64,000 nt of DNA from the NCBI RefSeq assembly GCF_001571775.1, contig NZ_LRVM01000011.1, positions 30,881 through 94,880 on the forward strand, in the 5' to 3' direction. Source of the DNA: Anaerotignum neopropionicum (GTDB lineage Bacteria; Bacillota; Clostridia; Lachnospirales; Anaerotignaceae). This document shows positions 8,170 to 17,854 of the stretch, in pieces (the stretch's first letter is position 1; each line of letters opens with the position of its first letter). The translations under genes were made by a program, and so were the position numbers. The notes below the pieces were generated by a model that searched no databases, was not told the origin of the DNA, and saw nothing but the letters and a program-made list of their open reading frames with translations.

Positions 8170-9530
8170 TCCTTAACGAACCTCCGTATCTGAACTGTCA
8201 AAAAACGTTTTGTTGCCCCATCCACTTGATATGCCGCCGATGAGCGCTTACCCACTACCCAAAGAATTTGATCCTCAAAGGCAATCAGAGGTACTCTATC
8301 CCTCTCATCTCTGGGAATTTTGTCGTCAATCATAAAATCTTTCAGCTTTTTCCGCCCATTTCCAACGGCAAGGCGATCTCCCTTTTGTCTGGTTCGACAA
8401 AAAATCGCACAGCCTATTTTATCATAATCAAATACTTTCGTACAGCTATCTTCATTTTTTTCTGTACTTTTTTCCGTACAAACCCAAGTACGCACAAATA
8501 AATTGGCTTCGGCAACAAAAATTTCCTGTCCCATAGGCAGTGAATAGCAAAAACCCACGCCTTCCACCCTATCTTTTTTCATCGTTATTACATCATAATT
8601 TCTTTGCACAATCATTTTGTTTGGCAAATGCAAGCTTTTGCCGCTTTCTTGCTTCAGCAGTCCTTCCAGCAGTGCGAAATGAACGAAAGTCACATCTTTT
8701 TTTGCGCCTAATTTCTGAAAAGCTATGCCGAAAACTCTCTTTTGCATTACCCTGTGCATATTCGTTAGCGCACTTATATTAAGCCTTATCTCATGGTTTC
8801 CCACCTTTTCCCCAGCGCTGGAAAACAGCTCCATGGCTTGACCCTGCAAATATTCTTCTTCTTCAGCGAAAATTTCGGCGGCTTGGGCAATATGTGCCGT
8901 TGCTTTAGGATAAATTTCCATGAGCAAAGGCAAAATCTGGTTTCTAACCCGATTTCTTGTATAGGTATTTTCCATATTTGTGCTGTCTTGACAATAGCTC
9001 AGCCCATTTTTCTCACAATAGCCTTCGATTTCTTCTCTTGTGCAAAATAATAGGGGACGTACAATAAAATCCCTCACAGGGCGAATTCCCGTCAAGCCCG
9101 AACCCCCTGCGCCACGGCAAAGACGCATTAAAATGGTTTCTGCCTGGTCGTTTTTATTATGGGCAACGGCGATCACCCCACCGTTTCTTTCCTTCTCAAA
9201 AACCTGGTAGCGCAGTAAGCGTCCCGTTTCCTCCATGCCTAAGCCTCGCATTTGTGCTTCTTTTGCCACATCAAAATAATAAACCTTACAGGGAATACCC
9301 CATTTACGGCAAATTTCCTCCACAAAAGCCCTGTCGTGGTCTGCCTCTGCGCCTCGTAACCCATGATGGACATGAATTGCCGTAAGGCTCCAGTTTTGCC
9401 CCTGGGCAAACCCCTTTAATATATGCAGCAATGCAACAGAATCAGCTCCCCCGGACACGCCAACTACAATATTCCCTCCATAAGGACACATATGAAATTG
9501 TTCCATGGTCTGCCAAACTTTATTTTGCAT
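8166..9530 (-). CDS. tilS: tRNA(Ile)-lysidine synthase
   Basis: TilS converts the wobble cytidine of tRNA-Ile(CAU) to lysidine so that it reads AUA; it is essential in most bacteria. The N-terminal PP-loop ATPase motif VVGVSGGADSVALLHIL and the HHGLRGAEADHD and AVAHNKNDQAETILMRLCRGAG motifs are intact, and the C-terminal substrate-binding domain ends with KRFLTVQIRRF. The ATG at 9530 (MQNKVWQTM) is chosen because GGGAG lies 8 bases upstream. An in-frame ATG at 9566 has its GAGGG only 2 bases away. The product is then 454 residues. It is the first gene of the tilS-hpt unit. Confidence 0.95.
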   Translation of the reverse strand: MQNKVWQTMEQFHMCPYGGNIVVGVSGGADSVALLHILKGFAQGQNWSLTAIHVHHGLRGAEADHDRAFVEEICRKWGIPCKVYYFDVAKEAQMRGLGMEETGRLLRYQVFEKERNGGVIAVAHNKNDQAETILMRLCRGAGGSGLTGIRPVRDFIVRPLLFCTREEIEGYCEKNGLSYCQDSTNMENTYTRNRVRNQILPLLMEIYPKATAHIAQAAEIFAEEEEYLQGQAMELFSSAGEKVGNHEIRLNISALTNMHRVMQKRVFGIAFQKLGAKKDVTFVHFALLEGLLKQESGKSLHLPNKMIVQRNYDVITMKKDRVEGVGFCYSLPMGQEIFVAEANLFVRTWVCTEKSTEKNEDSCTKVFDYDKIGCAIFCRTRQKGDRLAVGNGRKKLKDFMIDDKIPRDERDRVPLIAFEDQILWVVGKRSSAAYQVDGATKRFLTVQIRRFVKE

Positions 9531-9679
9531 ATCACTTGCTCCCACGCTAAAATTCTTCCATATCATTGCCCTCAGTTTGAAGGCTTTTTAAAACAAATAT
9601 GTATTCACTTTACACGATAATTGGGCAAAAGGCAATATTTATAGCCGCAGATTATCCTTCTTGTGCCTTTCTTCATGAA

Positions 9680-9722
9680 AAAACAAAACCTCCCCAATTT
9701 TTAAAAAACAGGAGAGGCTTTG
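9680..9722 (-). terminator. Intrinsic terminator after spoIIE
   Basis: An imperfect stem joins AAAACCTCCCC (9685-9695) and GGAGAGGCTTT (9711-9721). On the minus strand it is followed by GTTTTTTC. It separates spoIIE from tilS. Confidence 0.7.
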
Positions 9723-9814
9723 TCGGCCCATTCATTTCAATCACTAATACTTAACTATATAAAGGAAATTATTACATTATCAGGATTTACCAAGCTGCAA
9801 AATTTTATTCTCTT

Positions 9815-12217
9815 TTACGCACTTTTTCTTTTTTTCCAAAACCGTCCCGCCAATACGGTCATATCATCCATTGGAACATCTTTTATCTCTTTTTTTGCCT
9901 CTCTGAGAATATAATCCGCCGCATCCTGGGGGTTGGACAAAGGAACTTTTTCCAATTTATCCTTGAGCCAACCCGCTGTAATATTTTCCCCACCCAGTGC
10001 CTCGGTAATGCCATCGCTGAGCAAAAAAACCATATCTCCATCCTTTAACAGCATTTCATTTTTCACAATCTGAACTTGCTGCAATATTCCTGCCGGCAAG
10101 GTATGGGCAGTTATGGTTAAAATGCGTTCGCCCCGGCTTATGTAGGAAGATACTGCGCCCAGCTTAATAAATTCCGCTCTGCCGTCAAATAAATCAACGG
10201 CGCAAATATCAAGGGTTGCATAGGTTTCCTCGCCTTTTCTCAACAGTAGTGCGGAATTTATCATTTTTACCGCTAAATCCCGTTCGAAGCCTGCCTCCGT
10301 AAATTGCTCCAAAAGCTCAATGGCCGTTCGGCTTTCCTCGGCGGCCCTTTTCCCCTGTCCCATCCCATCTGACAGCGCCATCAAAGCAATTCCTCTATCT
10401 GTTTCCAAAAAAGCGGTGCTATCCCCAATGGGCTGATTTTCCTCAGCAGAGGAAAAGGCCGTTGCCGTTGCTAAACCAAAGGAGGGTACCTCCGTAAAGC
10501 AAAGGGTGCATATGCCATCCTTCTGACAATGACAGGTATTTGCATCCTTTAAAACCATAGGTCGGTTCATGGTGCGCTTTACCAAGGGTAAGAGCTTACT
10601 TTTGCACACGCCGCGACATCCGCAGCCACGAAAAGAAATTTGCACTTGTCTGCCAAATCTGTTTTTTTCCTCCACGACACGCACATCCCGCAAACGAATT
10701 CCTTCCTTCCCGCACTCCTCTCGCAATAATTGCCCCGCCTGCTCCAAAAAGACATGTCCCACCTCAAGCTGACCGGAAAGCCCCAATAAAATATCGCTTA
10801 CCGCCTTCATCTGCTGACTAACCAGTTCTCTGCATTCCGCCAAACGTCCCAGCCAAAGGCGATCTCTGCGGTATCCGTCATAAGCCTGGTTTACGGTATT
10901 CACAAAAACATCCCCCCGAGCGCACATTTGGGAAAAGGCTTCCGGTAGCTGTGATAACGTAACACGCCCTTTCTCTTCACAGTAGGATAAGGCAGAAAAC
11001 GTCATGCTGTAGGTACGATACAACTCCTCATTCCAGCAATAGTGGGCCATTCCACAGCCTTTGCATGCCTTTTCCGCAATGTTATCCACCAGCTTTGAAA
11101 CATCCTTTTTTTCTTGAAGTTCCTCTTGGTGCACAAAGGTTTTTGCCAAAGCGGCAAAGGCTTGTGAAAATGCAAGAAGCCGTTCCTCCAGAAGCTCCTT
11201 TTTTCGAATAAATTTATCCTTGCTCTCCTCTTTTTCCCACAAATTCCCTGTCATCCAAACAAGGTATTTTTTGGGGGTTACGAAAAAAGCGGCTGCACCC
11301 AATGCCCATCCCCCTGCCCATAAAGGCTCCACCAACGAAGCATCTGCATAAAACAAAAACAGCACAGGGGTTATCATTAGTGCAAGTACCAACGGAACCC
11401 GCCCCAAATCCTTCAAGCACCCAGCCATAAGCCCGCTCACGCCAAGTACTGTAAAAAACAATAAATCAACACCGCTGCAAAGATATAGCACTAACCCTAG
11501 CAGTATGCCTGCGGCAGAACCGCCCCCCATTCCGTCCCTCCAAGCACAAGCAGCCAAGAAATAGGCCAACAGGCAAGGAAGCACGCCTTGCTGTAAATAG
11601 GGTACCTCCATTTGAGAAATACCCGCCATGGCACCCCCAAAAAGAAATACCAAACCCAAGGTTTCCTCACGTGTGGGAATGGACACCTTCCTTTTTTCCC
11701 AAAGAAAAACAATTCCTCTTTGAGCCAATAAAGAAAGCCCCATGACCAAGGCACTTTCTATGCCTGCAACGGCAAAATAAAAAGTCAAACCGCCCTTACT
11801 AATTGCAAAAAAAACACCAGCAAGGGCCATGGCAAAGGCGCCCAGCAAGGCCTTTTTCAGCATTTCTTCTCGCTCCACAAACCTCCCCAAGGTGAGCTGA
11901 ATGGCGCAAGCAGCAGCCAACGCTGCCCCTGCCTTTAGAGGAATATCTACGATGCACCCCGCCGCAACACAAACCAACGCGCCCCAAAATAAAATTCCTT
12001 CGCCAAAAAACAAAGAGAGGTATGCAATTCCCATGGGGCGCAAAATATGTAGCATTTCCGCCTTCCCCCAGCAAACACCCATAACGCATATCATAGCAAA
12101 CCTTAATACATCCTTACCATGAATCAGCTTGGGTATTCTGGACGAATGAAAAGGTGCATCTTGGGACACCCCAGGCTGCGGAGCAATTTGTTCTAAAATA
12201 ATTTCTGTTTTTTCCAT
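9815..12217 (-). CDS. spoIIE: Stage II sporulation protein E
   Basis: SpoIIE is the membrane serine phosphatase that dephosphorylates SpoIIAA and so releases sigma-F in the forespore; it also binds FtsZ at the asymmetric septum. The product of about 800 residues has a long hydrophobic N-terminal region with roughly ten transmembrane segments (about residues 30-310), a central cytoplasmic domain with a Cys-rich patch (CKGCGMAHYCW), and a C-terminal PP2C phosphatase. The phosphatase shows SDGMGQGKRAAEES and LLSDGITEALGG, which carry the metal-binding Asp residues. The start is the ATG at 12217 with GGAGGG 7 bases upstream. An in-frame ATG at 12232 lies at the predicted transcription start and is unlikely. 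The promoter has the extended spacing typical of Spo0A-activated genes. Confidence 0.96.
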   Translation of the reverse strand: MEKTEIILEQIAPQPGVSQDAPFHSSRIPKLIHGKDVLRFAMICVMGVCWGKAEMLHILRPMGIAYLSLFFGEGILFWGALVCVAAGCIVDIPLKAGAALAAACAIQLTLGRFVEREEMLKKALLGAFAMALAGVFFAISKGGLTFYFAVAGIESALVMGLSLLAQRGIVFLWEKRKVSIPTREETLGLVFLFGGAMAGISQMEVPYLQQGVLPCLLAYFLAACAWRDGMGGGSAAGILLGLVLYLCSGVDLLFFTVLGVSGLMAGCLKDLGRVPLVLALMITPVLFLFYADASLVEPLWAGGWALGAAAFFVTPKKYLVWMTGNLWEKEESKDKFIRKKELLEERLLAFSQAFAALAKTFVHQEELQEKKDVSKLVDNIAEKACKGCGMAHYCWNEELYRTYSMTFSALSYCEEKGRVTLSQLPEAFSQMCARGDVFVNTVNQAYDGYRRDRLWLGRLAECRELVSQQMKAVSDILLGLSGQLEVGHVFLEQAGQLLREECGKEGIRLRDVRVVEEKNRFGRQVQISFRGCGCRGVCKSKLLPLVKRTMNRPMVLKDANTCHCQKDGICTLCFTEVPSFGLATATAFSSAEENQPIGDSTAFLETDRGIALMALSDGMGQGKRAAEESRTAIELLEQFTEAGFERDLAVKMINSALLLRKGEETYATLDICAVDLFDGRAEFIKLGAVSSYISRGERILTITAHTLPAGILQQVQIVKNEMLLKDGDMVFLLSDGITEALGGENITAGWLKDKLEKVPLSNPQDAADYILREAKKEIKDVPMDDMTVLAGRFWKKRKSA

Positions 12218-12239
12218 GACTTTTCCCTCCATATTCTCT

Positions 12240-12304
12240 ATTGTAAGAAAATATGACTGCTTTTTTTGTCAATCGCTGGAGGTATCGTATATTTTTTTTC
12301 GACA
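12240..12304 (-). promoter_or_regulatory. spoIIE promoter with 21-bp spacer and a 0A box
   Basis: On the minus strand TTGACA (12267-12272) and TACAAT (12240-12245) are separated by 21 bp instead of 17. A perfect Spo0A box, TGTCGAA, lies at 12298-12304, about 26 bp upstream of the -35. In Bacillus subtilis the spoIIE promoter also has a 21-bp spacer and needs Spo0A~P bound next to the -35 (established knowledge). Transcription would begin just upstream of the GGAGGG that serves the ATG at 12217. Confidence 0.75.
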
Positions 12305-12402
12305 ATTCCCTTGAAAAACTTCCGTATTTTTTTTGTGAAGCCTACGCTTTTCTACCTAAAAATTCGCTAATTTTTTTGCAGTGTAAATAAAGTGTTTTTT
12401 AT

Positions 12403-12435
12403 GCAAAAAAAACTTGTGATTCATAGAATCACAAG
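12403..12435 (-). terminator. Terminator after the repeat-rich SLH protein gene
   Basis: CTTGTGATT (12413-12421) pairs perfectly with AATCACAAG (12427-12435). On the minus strand the stem is followed by eight T residues. Confidence 0.85.
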
Positions 12436-12487
12436 CCTTTTTCACTTTTACTCTCAATTAATTCATTGCAATAAGATATCAACGAAT

Positions 12488-15145
12488 TTATTTGTCCTGA
12501 GCGGTTATTCCTGTTATCTTACCACTGCTGTTTTTTGTCAACTTCACATAACAGGTATCTCTTTCACTTTTACAGTCACTCAGGAATTTTTTCAGACCGG
12601 TTAGATCATCCTTATAATCATCTTCATCGTAGTACCTACTGCTTATGTTATAACTTACATCCACACTGGAAGTACAATACCATGTATATTCTTTCCCCGA
12701 GCTGTCCTCAATGATGAGTCTGCTGCTGGAGGTGGCTACGCTGGTTAAATCGCCTTTTAGCGGCTTATCGTCCTCATCTTCGTCATCCTCATCCACAATT
12801 TTTGCCACTACCTTTGTTACCTGATTATTCGAGTTCAAATAGAGTGTTACGGAAATCACCTCGTCGCGATCCAAATCATCCAACGCATCTTCCAAGTCCC
12901 CTACATCCGAACTTTTTCCGCCTAAGGTTACAGTAACAGTACCCGATTTAAAATCGTAGGTTTTTGTTTTGGAGCTAACCTTCACCGAAATCTCCCACGC
13001 ATCAAGATCAATAAGCGTACCCTTAACGGTTTCATCTGTATCGCTATCTTCTGATGTCGCCACAATTTTTGTCACCTCATTACTGCTGTTAAGGGTCAAA
13101 GTAACAGAAATTGATTCTTTGCTATTGAGCGCGGCCTCTAGGGCAGTGTCTAATTTAGTAACTGTAGTACTGCTGCCATCTAAAGTTACCTTTGCACTGC
13201 TGGTAATATCATAGGTATAGTTTACACCGCCGGCGGTGATTGTAATTGTATCTTTTTTAGGTTCAACAGTCTTTAAGGTACCCTTGGTTGCCTTAGTGTT
13301 TTTACCAATAATTTCTGTAACTGCACCTTTGCTGTTAAAAGTCAGCTCAACATCATAGCTATAATCCTTATAGCTGTTTTTCAAGGTGGTCAAAGTTACA
13401 CTCTTTCCATCAATTTTAATGCTAGGACTGCTCAAATCATAATCATAGCTCTTGCTATTTACAGTAATTGTAATTTTTGATGTCGTCAGTGTCTTTAACG
13501 TACCTTTTGACAAAGCTGAATTTTTTGTGGTAGCTGCAATCTCTGTAACGGTATCATAACGGTCAACCGTCAAAGCAACTCTATAAGGATTGCTATCATA
13601 TTTACTGGTTAAGGTTGCAAGGGTACTGCTCTTACCATCAATCGTAACATCCACATTTGTATCAATAGAATAGCTGTAGGTTTTTCCTGCTGCCTTTAAT
13701 TCAAGGCGACGGGTGTTGATGAAATCTAAAGTTCCATGGGTTTCGTCCTCCATGAAATCAATATTGATATTTGTAACATAGCCCTTGCTATCCAACTTTA
13801 AAGTTACCGTGTAATTATTCTTTTTATAGTTGCTTGTAAGCGTAGAAAACAGCATGGATTTCCCATCATATTTGATTGTTACATCAGCCTCAGAAAGAGG
13901 ATAGTCGTAACTCTTGCTGCCCACCTCAATGGTCAATTTCGAATCGCTCATATAGGTAAGATCACCGGAAAGAGGATTATTTGTACTGCTCATGGCTTCA
14001 ATTTTTGAGACATTATCCGACTTATCAAAGGACAGTGTTACGTTATAATCATAATCTTCCATGGCGGTAATTAATTTAGCAACGGTGGATTTACTGCCGC
14101 CAATGGTAACACTAACACTGTCTGCTAAGCGGTATGTCGTTTCGTTGCTGCCATCCTTCACAGTAATTTTGCTGCTTGTCAAAGCCTTTAGCTTATAAGT
14201 TTTGCTCGTTGCAATTCCTTTTATAGATTTATTAATCACAACCGCACTTAAGCTATCATTGCTATAAGTAACAGTAACGGTATCACCAATGCCAATGTCC
14301 TTTAAAGCAACGGTTTCTCCGTCATAGGTCACCTTCACAGAAGTACTCTTTCCAAATACATTTACACCTTCACCGCTATTTGCTTTTACACTTAAAAAGA
14401 TATCACCATTGCTTAATACCATGCTATTAATTACCGTTCCCGCCAAGGTGCCTGCTGTTGGCGCAGAAGGAGTTGTGGTAGCGGAACCATTCAAAGTGTT
14501 ATAGGTAATTACAGACAGTACAGCCATTTCCGCACGATTTATTTTTGCATTGGGATTGAAATTATTATTCGTATCCCCAACCATTACTTTCTTGGAGTTT
14601 AACAGTGCCAAATACGGCACAGCAGCGCTGGAAACCTGGCCTTTGTCTTTATAAGAAAGCGTTGCGCTGTTGTTGACAGTATAAACCAAGCTTAACGCTT
14701 TACCAAACATTAATCCAACTTCTTCTCTGCTTGCATTTTGTGTGCCGTTTTTCAATTTCGTTAGATCACTGGTTTCGATGATTTTGTTTTCCAATGCATA
14801 GGCAGTGGCATTGTATGCCCATGTGGGAATATTGTATGCACTCATGACAGATGTCCATTTGCTGACATCTGTAGCAGATACATCCTGTTTCGTATACACC
14901 TTCATAATGGAGTAAATCATCTGCACAGATTCACATAATGTTACATTATTTTTTGGCTTAGAGTACTTTTTGCCATTTTCAGTATACCCGCTCATCAAAC
15001 CCAGGGATTGCGCATCATCGATATATTTTGCCGCGCCCGACCAAGGCACTGTATTAATATCCGCAAATACAGAACCAAAAGCGGTCACCCCCGTGCTTCC
15101 AAACACTAAAGATATGGCCGTTACGACCGTCAAAAATTTTTTCAT
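12488..15145 (-). CDS. Secreted SLH-domain protein with tandem beta-rich repeats
   Basis: The product is 885 residues. It starts with a signal peptide (MKKFLTVVTAISLVFG, cleavage probably near FGSVFA). Three divergent S-layer homology domains follow (about 30-85, 95-155 and 165-220); the third, with NNNFNPNAKINRAEMAVLSV, is the clearest. These would bind secondary cell-wall polymer. After a TTTPSAPTAG linker come about eight repeats of 75-90 residues. Each has the pattern GTL, a strand, SKSYDY or TYSYS, IDGKSSTL, a Tyr-rich turn and NSKGxVTEI. An Asp/Glu-rich linker precedes the last one and could bind calcium. The repeat is not a family I can name. No enzyme motif is visible, so it is likely a structural surface or S-layer-associated protein. 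GGGGG lies 10 bases before the ATG; the gene stands alone with its own terminator. Confidence 0.85.
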   Translation of the reverse strand: MKKFLTVVTAISLVFGSTGVTAFGSVFADINTVPWSGAAKYIDDAQSLGLMSGYTENGKKYSKPKNNVTLCESVQMIYSIMKVYTKQDVSATDVSKWTSVMSAYNIPTWAYNATAYALENKIIETSDLTKLKNGTQNASREEVGLMFGKALSLVYTVNNSATLSYKDKGQVSSAAVPYLALLNSKKVMVGDTNNNFNPNAKINRAEMAVLSVITYNTLNGSATTTPSAPTAGTLAGTVINSMVLSNGDIFLSVKANSGEGVNVFGKSTSVKVTYDGETVALKDIGIGDTVTVTYSNDSLSAVVINKSIKGIATSKTYKLKALTSSKITVKDGSNETTYRLADSVSVTIGGSKSTVAKLITAMEDYDYNVTLSFDKSDNVSKIEAMSSTNNPLSGDLTYMSDSKLTIEVGSKSYDYPLSEADVTIKYDGKSMLFSTLTSNYKKNNYTVTLKLDSKGYVTNINIDFMEDETHGTLDFINTRRLELKAAGKTYSYSIDTNVDVTIDGKSSTLATLTSKYDSNPYRVALTVDRYDTVTEIAATTKNSALSKGTLKTLTTSKITITVNSKSYDYDLSSPSIKIDGKSVTLTTLKNSYKDYSYDVELTFNSKGAVTEIIGKNTKATKGTLKTVEPKKDTITITAGGVNYTYDITSSAKVTLDGSSTTVTKLDTALEAALNSKESISVTLTLNSSNEVTKIVATSEDSDTDETVKGTLIDLDAWEISVKVSSKTKTYDFKSGTVTVTLGGKSSDVGDLEDALDDLDRDEVISVTLYLNSNNQVTKVVAKIVDEDDEDEDDKPLKGDLTSVATSSSRLIIEDSSGKEYTWYCTSSVDVSYNISSRYYDEDDYKDDLTGLKKFLSDCKSERDTCYVKLTKNSSGKITGITAQDK

Positions 15146-15291
15146 AAGTAAATGCCCCCATTCAACTTATCACTTTTAATCAAAACATATTATAATTTTA
15201 CCAATTCAGGCTCACTAAAACTACTATAACATAAAAACATATAAAAAATCTTTTCAAAAATATTAAGTTTGCTAAAATCTTCCCCTTTTTT

Positions 15292-16551
15292 TTAATTTTT
15301 TCGACGCAGGGTGGAAAGATAATCCTTTTTTCTTCGTTCAAACTCTTTTGGATAAACCCTGCAGGTTTTTTCCATAAGCAAATCATAAATTGTGCCCAGC
15401 ATCACCTTAGCTGAGGTGATATAACAATTTTCATAATCAGCAATGGCAAAGGTATCATCATGAAAACGGCCTTTTATACCAGAAAATCCAAATTGAATGG
15501 TAGGGATCAGAAAGCCTAAATCCCCCACATCGCCGGATGCACCCGAAACAGGGTTTTCAACAATTTCCTCGGGCTTTGAAAATAACAGCATATTTTTCTT
15601 TACCGTCTGATTCAATGCCGCCGATTGCTTTAACGGTAAATACCCAGCTGTATTTGTGATAATGCACTGTAATTCCAATGCCTTTGCGCAAAGCTCCAAA
15701 CAAGCATCCACCCGCCTGCAAGCCTCAAACAGTGTTTCATTGTCGTTGGCTCTGACATAGGTTTCCAATACGGTTTCTTCCGGAATGACATTAACGCTGC
15801 CGCCGCCTTCGGTCAAAACAGGATTTAAGCGCAATCCCCTTTGAGGGTCAAACTGATCCTTCAAAAAGGAAATGGCATTCATGGCTAAAATTGCCCCATG
15901 CAAGGTATTTCGCCCCAAATGGGGTGCTGCTCCCGAATGAGCCGCTCTGCCAACAAACACCGCTTTTTTTGCCATAAAGCCTGCCAAGGTTGAGCCCACA
16001 TCAAATTTTGTTCCCACATCACCATTGGCATGGGCAGAAAGCACGCAATCCACCCCGTCAAAACAGCCTAAGGCTATCATATTCTGTTTGCCCGAAAGAA
16101 ATTCTATCTTTCCATGGGCAATCAAGCCCTCACGATAGGAAAAATCAATATATTCTTCCCCAGGAGTAAAGAAAAAGCTAACCTTGCAATCCGTCTGCTC
16201 CATAATACCCGAAGCCAGCAAAGCCTTTATCACGGACAAAGCCATGGTGGTCTGTATGCTATGGCCGCAGGAATGAATATTCCCCAATCCGCCTTTTCGC
16301 GGCAATGCATCAATATCCGCCACAAAGGCAATGTGATAGCCGTCCCCTTTTCCAAGGGTGGCAACCACACCCGTCACTGCAACCTCCTTTTGATAAGGAA
16401 CGCCCCATTCATCCAGTAAATTTGTTATTTCCTTTGCTGTTTTCACCTCCGAAAAGCCCAGCTCGGCACACAGAAAAAAATCCTCACCTCTTTGTAAAAT
16501 TGCCTGTTTTTCATTTTCTATCTGGGACAGCAATTTTTCCTTTGTAAGCAT
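15292..16551 (-). CDS. M20 family metallo-amidohydrolase
   Basis: A 419-residue zinc-dependent aminoacylase or amidohydrolase of the M20D type (AbgA/B, HipO-like). Visible metal-binding segments are VADIDALP, HSCGHS, TPGEEY, LSAHANGD and, near the C-terminus, GRFHDDTFAI. The dimerisation domain lies between about 185 and 300 (AAHSGAAPHLGRNTLHGA). These enzymes remove acyl or aminobenzoyl groups from amino acids; the substrate is not predictable here. It is 10 bp downstream of an MBL-fold hydrolase gene, so the two form an operon. The 3' end is followed by a long T-rich run. Confidence 0.88.
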   Translation of the reverse strand: MLTKEKLLSQIENEKQAILQRGEDFFLCAELGFSEVKTAKEITNLLDEWGVPYQKEVAVTGVVATLGKGDGYHIAFVADIDALPRKGGLGNIHSCGHSIQTTMALSVIKALLASGIMEQTDCKVSFFFTPGEEYIDFSYREGLIAHGKIEFLSGKQNMIALGCFDGVDCVLSAHANGDVGTKFDVGSTLAGFMAKKAVFVGRAAHSGAAPHLGRNTLHGAILAMNAISFLKDQFDPQRGLRLNPVLTEGGGSVNVIPEETVLETYVRANDNETLFEACRRVDACLELCAKALELQCIITNTAGYLPLKQSAALNQTVKKNMLLFSKPEEIVENPVSGASGDVGDLGFLIPTIQFGFSGIKGRFHDDTFAIADYENCYITSAKVMLGTIYDLLMEKTCRVYPKEFERRKKDYLSTLRRKN

Positions 16552-16561
16552 TTTTTCCCTC

Positions 16562-17371
16562 CTACTCCCAATTTAAAACCAGGCCTACGCCAACTTCTTC
16601 CACCTTGCAACACTGATTCAACGCAGCCCTTACCCGAAAAGACGTACAGTGACAAGGATATAAAAATTCTATTTTTTCTTTTTCCAAATACGCAATGGTT
16701 TCTTTTGTTCTCTCGTCTATGTCAAAAAGATGGAAACCACCTAAAATTCCTAAAATCTTTTCTTTTTCCAGAATTTTTTTTGCATAGGCAATGATATTAC
16801 AAATTCCTGCATGGGAACAGCCTGTAATAATATAAATTCCATCCTCTGTCGAATATGCCAAGGCTGTATCATCTTGAATCATATCGGGCTTTCTTCCGTT
16901 TTCCTCCTCCAATTTACCGATGGAGTAAGGCTTTTCAAACGGAATCTCCCTAGGGATTCCCCCCAAAAAAACAAGCCTCTCCGTAAGCCAATAAGGCTCT
17001 TTTGTTTCAATGACGAAAAAACGCTCACGCACCACTTCCTTCTCTAAAGGACACCCGATGGAAAGCTTTTCAAAATAACGGGGGAGCAGCGCATGGGGAT
17101 GACAAATTAATTGGGGGGTCATTCCTTGGCAAACGTCCAATAGGGGAGCCAACCCCCCTGTATGGTCATTATGCCCATGGGAAAGAACTACAGCATCCCC
17201 CTTTTTTACATCAATGGACATATCCCTTGCATTTTTCAAAAACGCCGCAGAATAGCCCACATCAAATAAAAAGGCTTTCCCTTCCGCCTCGATCCAATAG
17301 GAAACCGCAGGTTCCCCCAAATAATAATCATCAATATATGTGTGGTTATCCATCAACACAGTAACCTTCAT
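16562..17371 (-). CDS. MBL-fold metallo-hydrolase (COG1237-like)
   Basis: The 269-residue protein carries the metallo-beta-lactamase signature SHGHNDHTGG, with further ligands in TGCSHAG and GGFHLF. It resembles the group often labelled 7,8-dihydropterin-6-methyl-4-(ribofuranosyl)aminobenzene-phosphate synthase-like, a name inherited from archaeal methanopterin work; that reaction is not expected here. A cytosolic hydrolase acting with the adjacent M20 amidohydrolase is the best inference. It is the first gene of the pair. Confidence 0.85.
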   Translation of the reverse strand: MKVTVLMDNHTYIDDYYLGEPAVSYWIEAEGKAFLFDVGYSAAFLKNARDMSIDVKKGDAVVLSHGHNDHTGGLAPLLDVCQGMTPQLICHPHALLPRYFEKLSIGCPLEKEVVRERFFVIETKEPYWLTERLVFLGGIPREIPFEKPYSIGKLEEENGRKPDMIQDDTALAYSTEDGIYIITGCSHAGICNIIAYAKKILEKEKILGILGGFHLFDIDERTKETIAYLEKEKIEFLYPCHCTSFRVRAALNQCCKVEEVGVGLVLNWE

Positions 17372-17400
17372 CCTATTCCCCCTTCCACATTTTCCCTACC

Positions 17401-17429
17401 ATTATACTTTAACTATTGCAGAAAAACAA
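17401..17429 (-). promoter_or_regulatory. Promoter of the MBL-hydrolase/amidohydrolase operon
   Basis: On the minus strand TTGTTT (17424-17429), 17 bp, TATAAT (17401-17406), 30 bp before the ATG at 17371. Confidence 0.65.
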
Positions 17430-17582
17430 GGCGAGAAGGAGGCTACATTTTTATGACGAATAGGGTATGAAAAAAGTTCCAATTTTTTTGGCTATTATTG
17501 TATTCTTCATTATTTATTTGGCCCATCGTTCTTTTTTATAAAAATACAATCTTTCCCATTCTTTTCAAAACTTTTCCCATTA

Positions 17583-17614
17583 AAAAGAGTGCAGCTCAGT
17601 AACTGCACTCTTCA
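17583..17614 (-). terminator. Terminator downstream of pgi
   Basis: AAGAGTGCAG (17586-17595) pairs with CTGCACTCTT (17604-17613). On the minus strand the stem is followed by a short T run. It lies about 240 bp after pgi, with a mosaic repeat copy in between, and is the first strong terminator that the pgi transcript meets. Confidence 0.7.
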
Positions 17615-17619
17615 GATTG

Positions 17620-17800
17620 TGGAAAAAATCAAGACCTTTCGTACTTTGTTCCCAAACACTCTCAAGGGCCTCACCCTTGACCCGTTATAAACTGCATAAA
17701 TATGTGTTTTGTACACAAGTTTTTTGTCTTACTTTTTACAAAAAGCAAGCCGGTTTGGGCGGCCTCAAGGTTTTTCCATCCCCACTCTTTTTGCTATGAA
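17620..17800. repeat. Mosaic hairpin repeat, copy 4 (degenerate)
   Basis: This region shares modules with the copy near 26.6 kb in the same orientation: GGCCTCACCCTTGACCC, AAGTTTTTTGTCTTACTTTTT followed by ACAAAAAGCAAGCCGG, then TTTGGG and TCAAGGTTTTTC. Several of the hairpins seen in copy 1 have decayed. It fills the gap between pgi and its terminator; the rest of 17430-17854 shows nothing else. Confidence 0.7.
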
Positions 17801-17854
17801 ATATTCGATTGTTTTTAAATAACATCCCTTAAAGCAGTGCTCCATTTATTTTAA

